DNA of 44,929 nt from an uncultured Prevotellaceae bacterium (GTDB taxonomy: Bacteria; Bacteroidota; Bacteroidia; Bacteroidales; Bacteroidaceae): assembly GCA_902764705.1 (NCBI GenBank), contig CACWWZ010000022.1, positions 1 through 44,929 of the forward strand, in the 5' to 3' direction. The position numbers and the translations under genes were made by a program. Every line of letters starts with the position of its first letter. Positions within the stretch are counted from its first letter, which is position 1. The notes under the pieces are model-generated. The model did no database searches. It saw only the letters and a program-made list of their open reading frames with translations, and was not told where the DNA came from. Shown here in pieces: positions 16,908 to 25,616 of the stretch.

Positions 16908-19253
16908 TTAGTGCTTCATAAGGTTCAGCTTCTGCTGGGGAGCGAGGGCGTTGCTGGTTTTTTCCGTATATTCCTTCAGGGCAAGGGGCAGCGAGGCCTT
17001 GATATCGCGGCTGGAGAAGCCGAGACGGAAGGTGTAGGTGCCTGCCTCGGTGAGCCATTGCGAACCAGCCTCGTCGAAGCTGGCCAGGTCGCGAACGGGG
17101 ATGGTCATTGTGAGTGTCTGGCTTTCGCCGGGCTTCAGTTCGCGGGTCTTGGCAAAGGCTTTCAATTCCTGAGCGGGTTTCTCCAGTTTGCCAGCAGGAG
17201 CCTGTACATAAACCTGAGCGACCTCTTTACCTGCAACAGAGCCCGTATTCTTCACCGTTACGGAAACGGTGACTAAATCGCCTTTCGCCTTCACGGCAGG
17301 TTTCGAGAGTTCGAAGGTGGTATAGCTGAGGCCATATCCGAAGGGGTAGGCCACCTCGCGATTGAAGGTGTCGAAGAAGCGATAACCCACGTAGATATCT
17401 TCCTCGTGGTTGGTATAGGCATGTCCGGGGATAGGCATCTTGTTACCTACCATTAGCTCAAACGTATAGTCGTCGAGGCTGCCTGGGAAGTTCTTCGTGG
17501 AGGCATGGTCAGTGGCAGCAATGGGCCATGTCATAGTGAGTTTGGCTGATGGATTCACCTTACCTGTCAGGATGTCGGCAATGGAGTTGCCGCCCTCCAT
17601 ACCAGGCTGCCAAGCACAGAGAATGGCATCGGGATAGCCGCTCCATGAAGCCGTCTCAATGACGGAACCGCTGTTGATGATGACGATGACGGGTTTGCCG
17701 GCAGCGTGGAAGGCGTTGCAGACGTCGGTAATCAAGGCACGCTCCTCGGGAATCAGGTTAAACTCTGTATCAATATCGCGGTCAATACCTTCACCGGCCT
17801 GACGTCCAATGGTGATGATAGCCGCATCGGCAGTCTGTACTTCCTTATTGATGGCGATGGGTGAGAGGCCAATCTCTGGATATTTCTGCTGACCCATCAC
17901 CTCTGTCTGGAACCACTTAGCGGGATGACGCTCAGCCTGGAATTTTACTCTTGCAAATTCGATGTACTTACGATAGATGTCGGTGAGGACTGGCGACGAC
18001 TTGATGCCGGCATTCTCAAGACCTTGGAGCATATCAACGACATAGGGCGGATGCACGCAACCTGAACCCGTACCACCGCTGAGGAAGTCGTAAGAATTCT
18101 CGCCAAAGAGGGCAACAGTCTTGATGGCACTGTTCTTCCAAGGCAGACAGCCGTTGTTTTTCAGGAGGACGATACCCTCGGCAGCACTCTGACGGGTGAT
18201 GGCAGCATGAGCCTTGAAGTCAGGATTGTTTGAGGCGGGATACTGACGGAAACTGGGCGTCTTGACGATGTATTCCAGCATGCGGCGCACGTTGCGATCA
18301 ACATCGGCCATGTCGAGCTTGCCGCTCTTCACACCTTCAATGATTTCCTGGACCTGAGCGGGCTGGCCAGGCTCCATGAGGTCGTTGCCTGCCTGCACTT
18401 CGGTAATCGTAGGCAGACCTTCGCGAATACCAATCCAGTCGGTCATTACGATACCCTTATAGCCCCAGTCGTCGCGCAGAATCTTGGTCAACAGGTCGTG
18501 GTTACCCATCGAGAACTGTCCGTTGACCTTGTTGTATGACGCCATAATGGTCCACGGGTCACTTTCGCGGACAGCAATTTCGAAGCCACGCAGATAGAGT
18601 TCGCGGGCTGCACGCTGGCTGACACGTTCGTCGACGCTGGTACGGTCGGTTTCCTGCGAGTTTACGGCAAAGTGCTTGGCCGAGACGCCCACGCCTTCCT
18701 TCTGCACGCCCTGAATGTAGGCGGCAGCAATCTTACCCGTCAGCAGAGGATCTTCAGAATAGTACTCGAAGTTGCGTCCGCAGAGGGGATTGCGGTGCAG
18801 GTTCATGCCAGGACCAAGGATGACGTCGCAACGATATTCCTTGGTTTCGTTACCGATGGCCTGTCCGACCTGACTGACCAGTTCGGTATTCCAGGTCGAT
18901 GCGAGACATGAGCCAATGGGGAAGGCTGTGGCATAATAGGTTTTGTCGGTGCCCTTGCGAGTAGGATCGATACGGACTCCGGCAGGGCCGTCGGTCAATA
19001 CGGTGGCAGGAATTCCCAAGCGGGGAATGGCAGGAGAGGTTCCGGCAGCACCCGCTACCAGATCGGCCTCGCCACCCACTACGGCACCAGCACCGAAGAA
19101 GTTATTGGCACCGCCAACTAATAGTTTTGCTTTCTCTTCAAGGGTCATTGCCTTCAACACCTCGTCGATGTTATCGGCACGCAGTTTCGTTTGTGCAGTC
19201 ATTGTTGCAGTTGTTAACAGGACACCAAGTCCTAGGGTCAATAGTTTCTTCAT
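16908..19253 (-). CDS. Secreted glycoside hydrolase family 3 (beta-glucosidase/xylosidase type)
   Basis: 781 residues with signal peptide (MKKLLTLGLGVLLTTATMTAQ). GH3 enzymes release terminal sugars with retention. The TIM-barrel domain carries KHF at 193-195 and the nucleophile Asp272 in GIVMTDWIG; the second alpha/beta sandwich domain follows (about 355-600), then a C-terminal fibronectin-type-III-like domain (about 650-760, VTVSVTVKNTGSVAGKEVAQ). No SusC/SusD pair is nearby, so this is a stand-alone enzyme rather than a visible polysaccharide-use locus. It probably shares a transcript with its neighbours on both sides. Confidence 0.95.
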   Translation of the reverse strand: MKKLLTLGLGVLLTTATMTAQTKLRADNIDEVLKAMTLEEKAKLLVGGANNFFGAGAVVGGEADLVAGAAGTSPAIPRLGIPATVLTDGPAGVRIDPTRKGTDKTYYATAFPIGSCLASTWNTELVSQVGQAIGNETKEYRCDVILGPGMNLHRNPLCGRNFEYYSEDPLLTGKIAAAYIQGVQKEGVGVSAKHFAVNSQETDRTSVDERVSQRAARELYLRGFEIAVRESDPWTIMASYNKVNGQFSMGNHDLLTKILRDDWGYKGIVMTDWIGIREGLPTITEVQAGNDLMEPGQPAQVQEIIEGVKSGKLDMADVDRNVRRMLEYIVKTPSFRQYPASNNPDFKAHAAITRQSAAEGIVLLKNNGCLPWKNSAIKTVALFGENSYDFLSGGTGSGCVHPPYVVDMLQGLENAGIKSSPVLTDIYRKYIEFARVKFQAERHPAKWFQTEVMGQQKYPEIGLSPIAINKEVQTADAAIITIGRQAGEGIDRDIDTEFNLIPEERALITDVCNAFHAAGKPVIVIINSGSVIETASWSGYPDAILCAWQPGMEGGNSIADILTGKVNPSAKLTMTWPIAATDHASTKNFPGSLDDYTFELMVGNKMPIPGHAYTNHEEDIYVGYRFFDTFNREVAYPFGYGLSYTTFELSKPAVKAKGDLVTVSVTVKNTGSVAGKEVAQVYVQAPAGKLEKPAQELKAFAKTRELKPGESQTLTMTIPVRDLASFDEAGSQWLTEAGTYTFRLGFSSRDIKASLPLALKEYTEKTSNALAPQQKLNLMKH

Positions 19254-19262
19254 ATTGTTTAG

Positions 19263-19290
19263 TTTTACTTTTTACTCTTTTACCTTTTAC
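19263..19290. repeat. Degenerate tandem array, 6-8-bp unit (TTTTTAC-like)
   Basis: TTTTAC, TTTTTAC, TCTTTTAC and CTTTTAC in succession. The array fills the gap before GH3 and contains the stop codon of the upstream gene (19287-19289). Confidence 0.75.
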
Positions 19291-19934
19291 TTATAATAAG
19301 CCTTCAGTTGTTCGGCATAGTCGGCCAGCTGGCGCGTCTCGATATTGCCGTAGCGTTGCCAGATTTGCTGGCAGGGCAACAGCAAGGGACTGAATGTCAC
19401 GTCGCGACGACGCAGATAGGGGTCGCAATGCTGGAACACCTCCAAGATGTCCGTTACCAGTTGGGCAGGGACGCGCAGCAAGCGGGCCGTCTCCTGCACC
19501 TCGGGCGTTTCCGTGACCATCGTAATAGGCGTCAGACGGAAATACAGGTCGAGTATAAGGATGAGTGCAATGGGCGTCAGGCGTTCGTCTTCGCTAAGCG
19601 GACGGAAGTCGCGTTCGAAAGTCTCCTGCACGTCGACACCCTCGAAGAAGTCGCCTCCCGAGTTGAATCCCGTCATCTGGCGCATCAGTTTGACGGCGCG
19701 GCTCAGACGTCGTGGATTCTTGCCGTACTCCTGCCAGATACGCTCAATACGTGGGGTGCGCAACTGGGCAATGTCACCCAGTCGCTCGTGGAGCACCTGA
19801 GGCGGAATGTGCAACTCAATGCTAAGATTCACCATTTCCCTGTCGTAGGTCGGTTTGATACCTGTCGGCTTGCGCAGATATTGTTGCATCAGCAACAGCC
19901 AGTAGTCGTCTTGCCAAGGTTGTTTCGTTGCCAT
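19287..19934 (-). CDS. Conserved protein of unknown function
   Basis: 215 residues from MATKQPWQDDYW at 19934; a longer frame starts in the divergent promoter and is rejected. No signal peptide or membrane helix is seen. It is mostly helical and rich in Arg, Gln and Leu, with repeated Leu-rich helices (LSRAVKLMRQMTGF, ARLLRVPAQLVTDILEVFQ) that could form a helical adaptor or nucleic-acid-binding fold. I do not recognise a named domain. It is first in a unit with the GH3 and hydrolase genes and shares a divergent promoter with the phosphatases. Confidence 0.8.
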   Translation of the reverse strand: MATKQPWQDDYWLLLMQQYLRKPTGIKPTYDREMVNLSIELHIPPQVLHERLGDIAQLRTPRIERIWQEYGKNPRRLSRAVKLMRQMTGFNSGGDFFEGVDVQETFERDFRPLSEDERLTPIALILILDLYFRLTPITMVTETPEVQETARLLRVPAQLVTDILEVFQHCDPYLRRRDVTFSPLLLPCQQIWQRYGNIETRQLADYAEQLKAYYK

Positions 19935-19957
19935 AAATAGAGTTTTTTCGGTTTTAT

Positions 19958-19997
19958 TTTGCAAATATACGAATTATTTTTTATATTTGCACACAAA
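19958..19997. promoter_or_regulatory. Overlapping divergent promoters (unknown protein / histidine phosphatases)
   Basis: Plus strand: TTTG 19958-19961 and TATATTTG 19982-19989, spacing 20. Minus strand: TATATTTG at 19969-19962, abutting the plus -33 element, with a poorer TTTG at 19997-19994 (spacing 24). The two polymerases could not bind at once, so the genes may be expressed in competition. Confidence 0.7.
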
Positions 19998-20009
19998 TTG
20001 GCAGAACTT

Positions 20010-21299
20010 ATGAGAAATTTCTTGCTGAGTATGGTCTTGACAGTTCTTGTCACAGGCCTTGAGGCACAGACTATTCGCAAGGAACTTTGCAAAAATATAC
20101 GTTGCTCAGCCGGCAACTACATGGTTTACCCAGGACCTACTCAGCTCAGGCTGACTGACGCTCCTGCGGGTAAGCAACCATTCTATATCAGTCATTACGG
20201 ACGTCACGGTTCGCGTTATCATAACAAACCCCACGACTATGAGATACCCTGTCGGACTTTGGCTAAGGCCGATAGTCTGGGCAAGTTGACGGTATTAGGA
20301 AAGGACGTGCTGCACAGATTGACTCTCATTCATCAGGAGGCTGACGATAAATACGGCGAGTTGACCCCTCTGGGAGCCCAGCAGCAACAGCAAATCATCA
20401 AACGCATGGTCGAGCGCTTTCCGGAAGTGTTTACTGACTATTCCAACGTTGATGCCCGCAGCACTACGCTGCTTCGTTGCTATCTCTCGATGGAGAATGC
20501 CATGATGCAGCTGTCCAGGATGCGCCCCCATGTAAAAATCCAACACAACGCCACCCATCGTGATATGTACTATCTGAATCAGTTGGACCGCCGACTATTG
20601 AATTCGAAGATGGACTCGGTAACGACGGCCTGTTATAATGCCTATGTCCAGCAGAATGAAGACAACAGTCGGCTGATGCAGTCGCTCTTCAACGATACGG
20701 CCTATATCCGTCAGTATGTCGATGCGAAAGAACTGAACTCCCAACTATTCAAGTTAGCCAGCAACCTACAAGGTGCAGAGATCAGTCACCAGTTGACGCT
20801 TTACGATCTGTTTACCGACGAAGAGATTTATCGTAACTGGAAGAAGGATAATGCCTGGTGGTATGTCAATTACGGCTTCTGTACCCTGAATGGCGGTAAG
20901 CAGCCTTTCTCCCAGCGTAATCTGTTGCGTAAGATCATCAACGATGCCGACAGCCTTATATTGTCGGATAAGCCTAACGTACAACTGCGCTTTGGTCATG
21001 AGACTGTTATCCTGCCTTTGGTCTGTCTGTTGGAAATCAACGGCATGGACTTGGCCACGGACAACCTGGAGTTGTTGGACCGCAAGGGCTGGGCGGCGTA
21101 CAAGGTGTTCCCTATGTCGGCAAATTTGCAATTTATCTTCTATCGCGAAAGCCCGGCCGATAAGGATGTGCTGTTCAAGGTGCTCCTTAATGAGAACGAG
21201 GTGCGTCTGCCGCTGAAGAGTATCGATTCGCCCTATTATCATTGGAGCGACTTCCGTGAGTATTACCTTAAAAAACTGGATACGTATGGTGCACCGTAG
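20010..21299 (+). CDS. Secreted histidine acid phosphatase (clade 2, MINPP/phytase-like), copy 1
   Basis: 429 residues from MRNFLLSMVLTVLVTGLEAQ, a signal peptide; the frame is open upstream but that part lies in the promoter. The phosphate-binding motif RHGSR is at 65-69 (His66 is the nucleophile) and the second catalytic motif FGHETV is about 330. Family members remove phosphate from inositol phosphates and other monoesters in the periplasm. It is the first of a tandem pair; the next gene begins inside its last codons (14-base overlap). Confidence 0.9.
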   Translation: MRNFLLSMVLTVLVTGLEAQTIRKELCKNIRCSAGNYMVYPGPTQLRLTDAPAGKQPFYISHYGRHGSRYHNKPHDYEIPCRTLAKADSLGKLTVLGKDVLHRLTLIHQEADDKYGELTPLGAQQQQQIIKRMVERFPEVFTDYSNVDARSTTLLRCYLSMENAMMQLSRMRPHVKIQHNATHRDMYYLNQLDRRLLNSKMDSVTTACYNAYVQQNEDNSRLMQSLFNDTAYIRQYVDAKELNSQLFKLASNLQGAEISHQLTLYDLFTDEEIYRNWKKDNAWWYVNYGFCTLNGGKQPFSQRNLLRKIINDADSLILSDKPNVQLRFGHETVILPLVCLLEINGMDLATDNLELLDRKGWAAYKVFPMSANLQFIFYRESPADKDVLFKVLLNENEVRLPLKSIDSPYYHWSDFREYYLKKLDTYGAP

Positions 21300-22626
21300 A
21301 TTCGTCCTGACTCTCCTGCTGACGGCATTCAGTGCATGCTGGTCTGTGACGGTGTCGCAGTCGGCTTTCGACATGATCCGGCGCGACCGCAACCTCTCTG
21401 CCAGCAACTACTGCATCTATCCCGATAGTACCCTGGCACCATTGACGCCAGCTCCTGAGGGCAAACACCCGTTCTACATCAGCCACTACGGTCGTCATGG
21501 TTCGCGCTATCTCAGTAACCGCAAGGGCTACGACATTCCCTATAATTATCTGAAGAGTGCCGATAGTCTGGGGTTGCTCACGCCTAAAGGCCAGGAAGTA
21601 TATAAGGAAATTCGCCAGATTATCGATGATTCCGAGGGACGCTGGGGCGATCTGTCGGGATTGGGCAAACGCCAACACCGCCAGATAGCCTGTCGCATGG
21701 CCGAACGTTTCCCCGAGGTATTCCAGGGACATGCCTTTGTCGACGCCCGGAGCACGGTGGTCAACCGCTGTGTTATCTCCATGGGTGCTGCCATCCAGCA
21801 ACTCGTGGCACTCAATCCCGACTTGGAAGTTACAATGAATGCCTCCAAGCACGACATGTGGTTTCTGAATCATCAGGATACGCTGTTGCGCCATCGCATG
21901 ACGACACCCGAGTCCGACAAAGCCTACGAAGCCTTCAGCGAGCCCCTGGCTTACAACCACCGACTCATGGAGATGCTCTTCGTCAATCCCGACTCAGCGA
22001 GAAAGGTGGTCAGCGAGAAATGGCTGAACTACTATCTGCTGAAGGCGGGCCTTATCCAACAAAACACCAGTATGGGAAAACGTTCCAAGCTCGTCGACCT
22101 TTTCTCCTATGAGGACTTTCATTGCTACTGGCAATACGAAAATGCCTGGTGGTACATTCGCTATGGCTTCTCGTTGCTGAACGGAGGCGAACAGCCCTAC
22201 TCCCAGCGCCATTTGTTGCGTAAGATGATTAACGAGGCCGACAGCCTGATGCGATGGGACATTCACGGAGCCTCGCTGCGTTTTGGCCATGAAACCGTCA
22301 TTCTGCCCCTTGTCTGCCTGCTGGGTATCAATGGTTTTGATTTCCAAACCATGGACCTAGCAGCCCTCGAAAATCATGGATGGTGGGCCTGTCTGGTATT
22401 CCCCATGGCCTCGAACATCCAGTTCGTATTCTATCGCGAGAACCTTGCCGACAAAGACATCGTCTTCAAGGTACTGCTCAACGAACAAGAGGCTATGCTG
22501 CCCATTCCGACAGACATAGCCCCCTATTATCACTGGCGCGACTTCCGCGAATACTATCTGAAGAAGATTGACGACTACGAAGCATTACGCTCGTCGTCGA
22601 CGCAGCCACCCGGCACTAACCCTTAG
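21286..22626 (+). CDS. Secreted histidine acid phosphatase, copy 2
   Basis: 446 residues from MVHRRFVLTLLLTAFSAC, which gives a signal peptide; the start lies 14 bases inside copy 1. It shares with copy 1 the order and wording of blocks (YISHYGRHGSRY, FVDARST, NAWWY, LLNGGEQPYSQRHLLRKM, LRFGHETVILPLVCLL, YYHWRDFREYYLKK), so the pair arose by tandem duplication. Both active-site motifs are intact. Cys18 at the end of the hydrophobic core could be a lipid site, but the fit is weak. The 3' end overlaps the convergent sufE gene by 11 bases. Confidence 0.9.
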   Translation: MVHRRFVLTLLLTAFSACWSVTVSQSAFDMIRRDRNLSASNYCIYPDSTLAPLTPAPEGKHPFYISHYGRHGSRYLSNRKGYDIPYNYLKSADSLGLLTPKGQEVYKEIRQIIDDSEGRWGDLSGLGKRQHRQIACRMAERFPEVFQGHAFVDARSTVVNRCVISMGAAIQQLVALNPDLEVTMNASKHDMWFLNHQDTLLRHRMTTPESDKAYEAFSEPLAYNHRLMEMLFVNPDSARKVVSEKWLNYYLLKAGLIQQNTSMGKRSKLVDLFSYEDFHCYWQYENAWWYIRYGFSLLNGGEQPYSQRHLLRKMINEADSLMRWDIHGASLRFGHETVILPLVCLLGINGFDFQTMDLAALENHGWWACLVFPMASNIQFVFYRENLADKDIVFKVLLNEQEAMLPIPTDIAPYYHWRDFREYYLKKIDDYEALRSSSTQPPGTNP

Positions 22627-23038
22627 CCTGAAAAGCCAAAGCATACATCCGCATCTGCTTCACCATCGCCAGCAGACCATTGCTGCGAGTGGGCGACAGG
22701 TGTTCCTTCAGTCCTATCTCGTCGATGAAATACAGTTCAGTGTCCAGGATTTCCTGAGGTGTGTGGCCTGATAGTACGCGAATCAACAACGATACGATAC
22801 CTTTCACTATCAGCGCGTCGCTCTCGGCAGAAAATTTGATGACCCCTTCCTCATAGTCGGCCACCAGCCATACGCGGCTCTGACAGCCGTCTATCAGGTT
22901 GCTCTCCGTCTTGTACTGTTCATCCAACGGCTCCTGTTCGTTGCCCAGGTCAATCAGCAACTGGTATTTATCCATCCAGTCGTCAAATCCTGCGAACTCC
23001 TCAATGATCTCGTCTTGTATCTCGTCAATTGTTGCCAT
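22616..23038 (-). CDS. sufE: SufE family sulfur-acceptor protein
   Basis: 140 residues. SufE takes persulfide sulfur from the cysteine desulfurase SufS and passes it on for Fe-S cluster assembly. The acceptor Cys52 sits in the family motif LIDGCQSRVW, and the C-terminal SPTRSNGLLAMV segment is typical. No other suf gene is near. Its stop lies inside the end of the convergent phosphatase gene. Confidence 0.95.
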   Translation of the reverse strand: MATIDEIQDEIIEEFAGFDDWMDKYQLLIDLGNEQEPLDEQYKTESNLIDGCQSRVWLVADYEEGVIKFSAESDALIVKGIVSLLIRVLSGHTPQEILDTELYFIDEIGLKEHLSPTRSNGLLAMVKQMRMYALAFQAKG

Positions 23039-23067
23039 AGAATAATATCATGATGTTTGTTGTTTTC

Positions 23068-24867
23068 TTATCGGAAGACCACTTTATGACCGTCAATGAT
23101 GTAAAGGCCTGGTTTCAATTGTCCATTCGATGTGTTGCTTTCAGCAATTCTCCGTCCGCTGAGGTCGAAGCATCCGCTCTTACGTGACGATGAATTGTCT
23201 GTGCGGATTTCCTGAATACCAGTCTCGGAGAACGACTTAGCCTGGAGGGTAGCCATACCGAGCACGAAGTCTGCATTCTTTGCTGCATCGGTGTATACGG
23301 AGAATACATAGTCGCCCGTTGTCAGGATGTCGAACTCGAAAGCCTGTGCCCTGCCTGTCGAGAATGATTTGTCGGTGGTACCACCGATATTTTTGAGGTT
23401 AGTGAAAATTTTTGAGGCTATCTCCTGTCCGTCAGTAGTCTCAATGGTGAAGGTAACAGGCGACGGCTCTGACTGGTTCCAATTACACAACCTGTTTTTG
23501 AGGGAATAATGTCCTGCATGCAATGTCATATGTGAGCGGCTGGCATTGTCGCCAAATCTGGCCCACGCCTCTCGCTCTTTGCCCGCGGCGTTCTGTACCA
23601 TAAGGCCATATTCAAAGGCTCGTCCCTCATTGGTGAAATGCAGTAGGCGGCAACCACTGGTGTTGGGCAGCCCGCCGCCCACACGTTTCGTATTGCCGTT
23701 GCTCACATACCAGTTTTGCGGCACAACGCCTTCGGTAGTGAACGTCTGCCCCATGTCGTATTCGTCCTTCGACAGAACGCAGTTTATCATGCACGAGTTT
23801 TCACCCTTCTTACCGTTGCTGTCGGTTACTACGACACGCAGTTCGTGTTGACCGGCTTTAGGAGCTTTCAGTGTAGCGGTATAGGGTTCAGCTGTCAACG
23901 TTTCTATCAACGTGTTGCCATCGTAGAACTCCACCATCTCAATCTGACCATTTGTGGCGGTAGCGGTGGCTTCCATATTGATGTCGGGGAATACAACCTC
24001 ATTCTCAGGTGACATGTAGACGTAGGTGGTCTCGCTCTCGGGCTGAGTGAATCTCGCCTTAGGCTGATTCAGCGTAAAGCGCTTGCAGAAGTTCCAGATG
24101 AAGTAGCGATTCTGGTCTGAGGGCCAGTGTCCGCCGTTGTTAAAGGAGTAGAGCCACACCTCGCCTCCATTGGGGCCTCCTGTCCATTTTTCCAGATCGC
24201 CGTTTTGCCAGGAGCTGCCGTCAGGCTTGTAACCAACGGTCTTCGAGTATTTCGTGTGCTTGTCGTGCAGGGCATAGTTCTCGATGTAGTCATGAATGCC
24301 GTATTGCTCATAGCCGAACACATCGTCAGCATATGCTATGCATTCCAACAGGTTGACGGGCTTTTTGCAGTTGTTCCAGGGCTTCTCGGAGAATTGGATG
24401 CCACTAGTCGGTGCAAAGGCTGCAATTTTATCCTGCATGTTGGCGATGCAATGGTGAATCAGCATGGAACCCATCGAGAAGCCCGACCAGTATACGCGGT
24501 CTTTGTCGATGCCATAACGCGAGGCCATTTCGTCGATAGTCTTGATGACGAAGTTCTGGTCTTTCGTACCACCGATGTCCCACATTTGGCTTGATTCGCT
24601 GCGCAGATAAGCAATGACGAACTTTTCTGTGTCAATGATCTCGTATATCTTATCCGATCCATACTGGTATTCCGGATCTTGGTACATGCCGTGGGTGACA
24701 ATCATCAATGGCGACTTTGCCGGCAGCTCATTAGGAATGAAAACCACCATGTTTCGCTGCTGGCCATTCACATTAATGTTAATCGACATCTGTTCGTAGG
24801 CTGAAATCTGCATGGCAAAGAGAAAAGCCAATGAAAGGTGAAAAATAAATAGTAATGAACGTTTCAT
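23068..24867 (-). CDS. Secreted multidomain esterase (PHB-depolymerase/feruloyl-esterase-like)
   Basis: 599 residues. A signal peptide (about 1-23) is followed by an alpha/beta hydrolase domain to about 268 with nucleophile Ser131 in GFSMGS, Asp181/182 in YADDVFG and His247 in GGHWP. An Ig-like domain follows (about 275-365), then a beta-rich domain that may bind carbohydrate (about 370-540). A C-terminal block (about 555-599, CFDLSGRRI then LKPGLYIIDGHKVVF) resembles a type IX secretion sorting domain. This layout fits carbohydrate esterase family 1-like enzymes that cut acyl or feruloyl esters from plant fibre; the substrate is inferred. Confidence 0.82.
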   Translation of the reverse strand: MKRSLLFIFHLSLAFLFAMQISAYEQMSININVNGQQRNMVVFIPNELPAKSPLMIVTHGMYQDPEYQYGSDKIYEIIDTEKFVIAYLRSESSQMWDIGGTKDQNFVIKTIDEMASRYGIDKDRVYWSGFSMGSMLIHHCIANMQDKIAAFAPTSGIQFSEKPWNNCKKPVNLLECIAYADDVFGYEQYGIHDYIENYALHDKHTKYSKTVGYKPDGSSWQNGDLEKWTGGPNGGEVWLYSFNNGGHWPSDQNRYFIWNFCKRFTLNQPKARFTQPESETTYVYMSPENEVVFPDINMEATATATNGQIEMVEFYDGNTLIETLTAEPYTATLKAPKAGQHELRVVVTDSNGKKGENSCMINCVLSKDEYDMGQTFTTEGVVPQNWYVSNGNTKRVGGGLPNTSGCRLLHFTNEGRAFEYGLMVQNAAGKEREAWARFGDNASRSHMTLHAGHYSLKNRLCNWNQSEPSPVTFTIETTDGQEIASKIFTNLKNIGGTTDKSFSTGRAQAFEFDILTTGDYVFSVYTDAAKNADFVLGMATLQAKSFSETGIQEIRTDNSSSRKSGCFDLSGRRIAESNTSNGQLKPGLYIIDGHKVVFR

Positions 24868-24898
24868 TTGGATTGTTGTTGTTTTTTTGAAATCATGT

Positions 24899-25579
24899 TT
24901 ATGGTATGAAGATCCGCTCCAGCGGACCGTCGTAAGTCTCTATCTGCAGATGGATGGTGTCCGGGCGCTGTTCGCTTGGGAGCAGGATGCTAACGTAACG
25001 GCGGTTGGTATAGTACTCGGGAATACCGTTCTGGCTATGCAGAAAACGGTAGTATGCCGTGCGATGGCCGTCGGGATGGGTAAGCAGGGTGTCTTGTGCC
25101 AGTCCGATGGTGTGCGGCAGCTCCTGGTCGTCAATACGTCCCGTCTTGATGAGCAGACCCATATTCAGATATTTGCCGCTTTTCGAGAGCCAGACACTTT
25201 CAAGGCCGAGGGGATCCTGCTTTTGCTCGTCGAACTTCCAGTGTTCGTGGGGTATTAAGGTCGGAATCTCTCCAATGCTTACCAGTTCCGCTTGCGAGGC
25301 GTCCACCTTATTATAATATATAAGGCTACGATAGGTGGTATCGGGCGTTTCGATCCATTTGGCTGTATAGGGAGCATTCAGAGCATAAGAGTTGCCATCG
25401 TCAGTGACGAACGACGCCCCCTGCTTCTGGCTGTTGACTGTAAGTTCGCACAAGTCGGCCTGCAAGAGTGAATACTCACCCTGCCCCGTCTCGTAGCTCT
25501 CTGTCTCGCAGGCCGCCATGAGCATAGCGGCAATGTAAAAATATAAAAATGATAAAATGATAAAACGTCTGCGCCTCAT
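24899..25579 (-). CDS. NigD-like lipoprotein
   Basis: 226 residues. The N-terminus (MRRRRFIILSFLYFYIAAMLMAACETES) is a signal with a lipobox-like MAAC, so the mature protein is probably lipid-anchored. The rest is beta-rich: an OB-like first half and a second half with DPLGLESVWLSKSGKYLNMG, matching the layout of NigD-like proteins of Bacteroidetes. Their function is not established. It lies 31 bases upstream of the esterase gene and may be co-expressed with it. Confidence 0.6.
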   Translation of the reverse strand: MRRRRFIILSFLYFYIAAMLMAACETESYETGQGEYSLLQADLCELTVNSQKQGASFVTDDGNSYALNAPYTAKWIETPDTTYRSLIYYNKVDASQAELVSIGEIPTLIPHEHWKFDEQKQDPLGLESVWLSKSGKYLNMGLLIKTGRIDDQELPHTIGLAQDTLLTHPDGHRTAYYRFLHSQNGIPEYYTNRRYVSILLPSEQRPDTIHLQIETYDGPLERIFIP

Positions 25580-25583
25580 TATT

Positions 25584-25616
25584 GTTACATTGTTAAATCA
25601 TTACATTTTTTACATT
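25584..25616. repeat. Degenerate tandem array, 8-bp unit (GTTACATT-like)
   Basis: GTTACATT, GTTAAATC, ATTACATT, (T)TTTACATT fill the gap between the acyltransferase stop, which is inside the array at 25610-25612, and the NigD-like gene. Confidence 0.7.

Noticed and set aside
21256-21299. Frameshift joining the two histidine phosphatases into one gene
   Set aside because: Each copy has its own signal peptide and complete active site; the 14-base overlap is a normal gene overlap after duplication.
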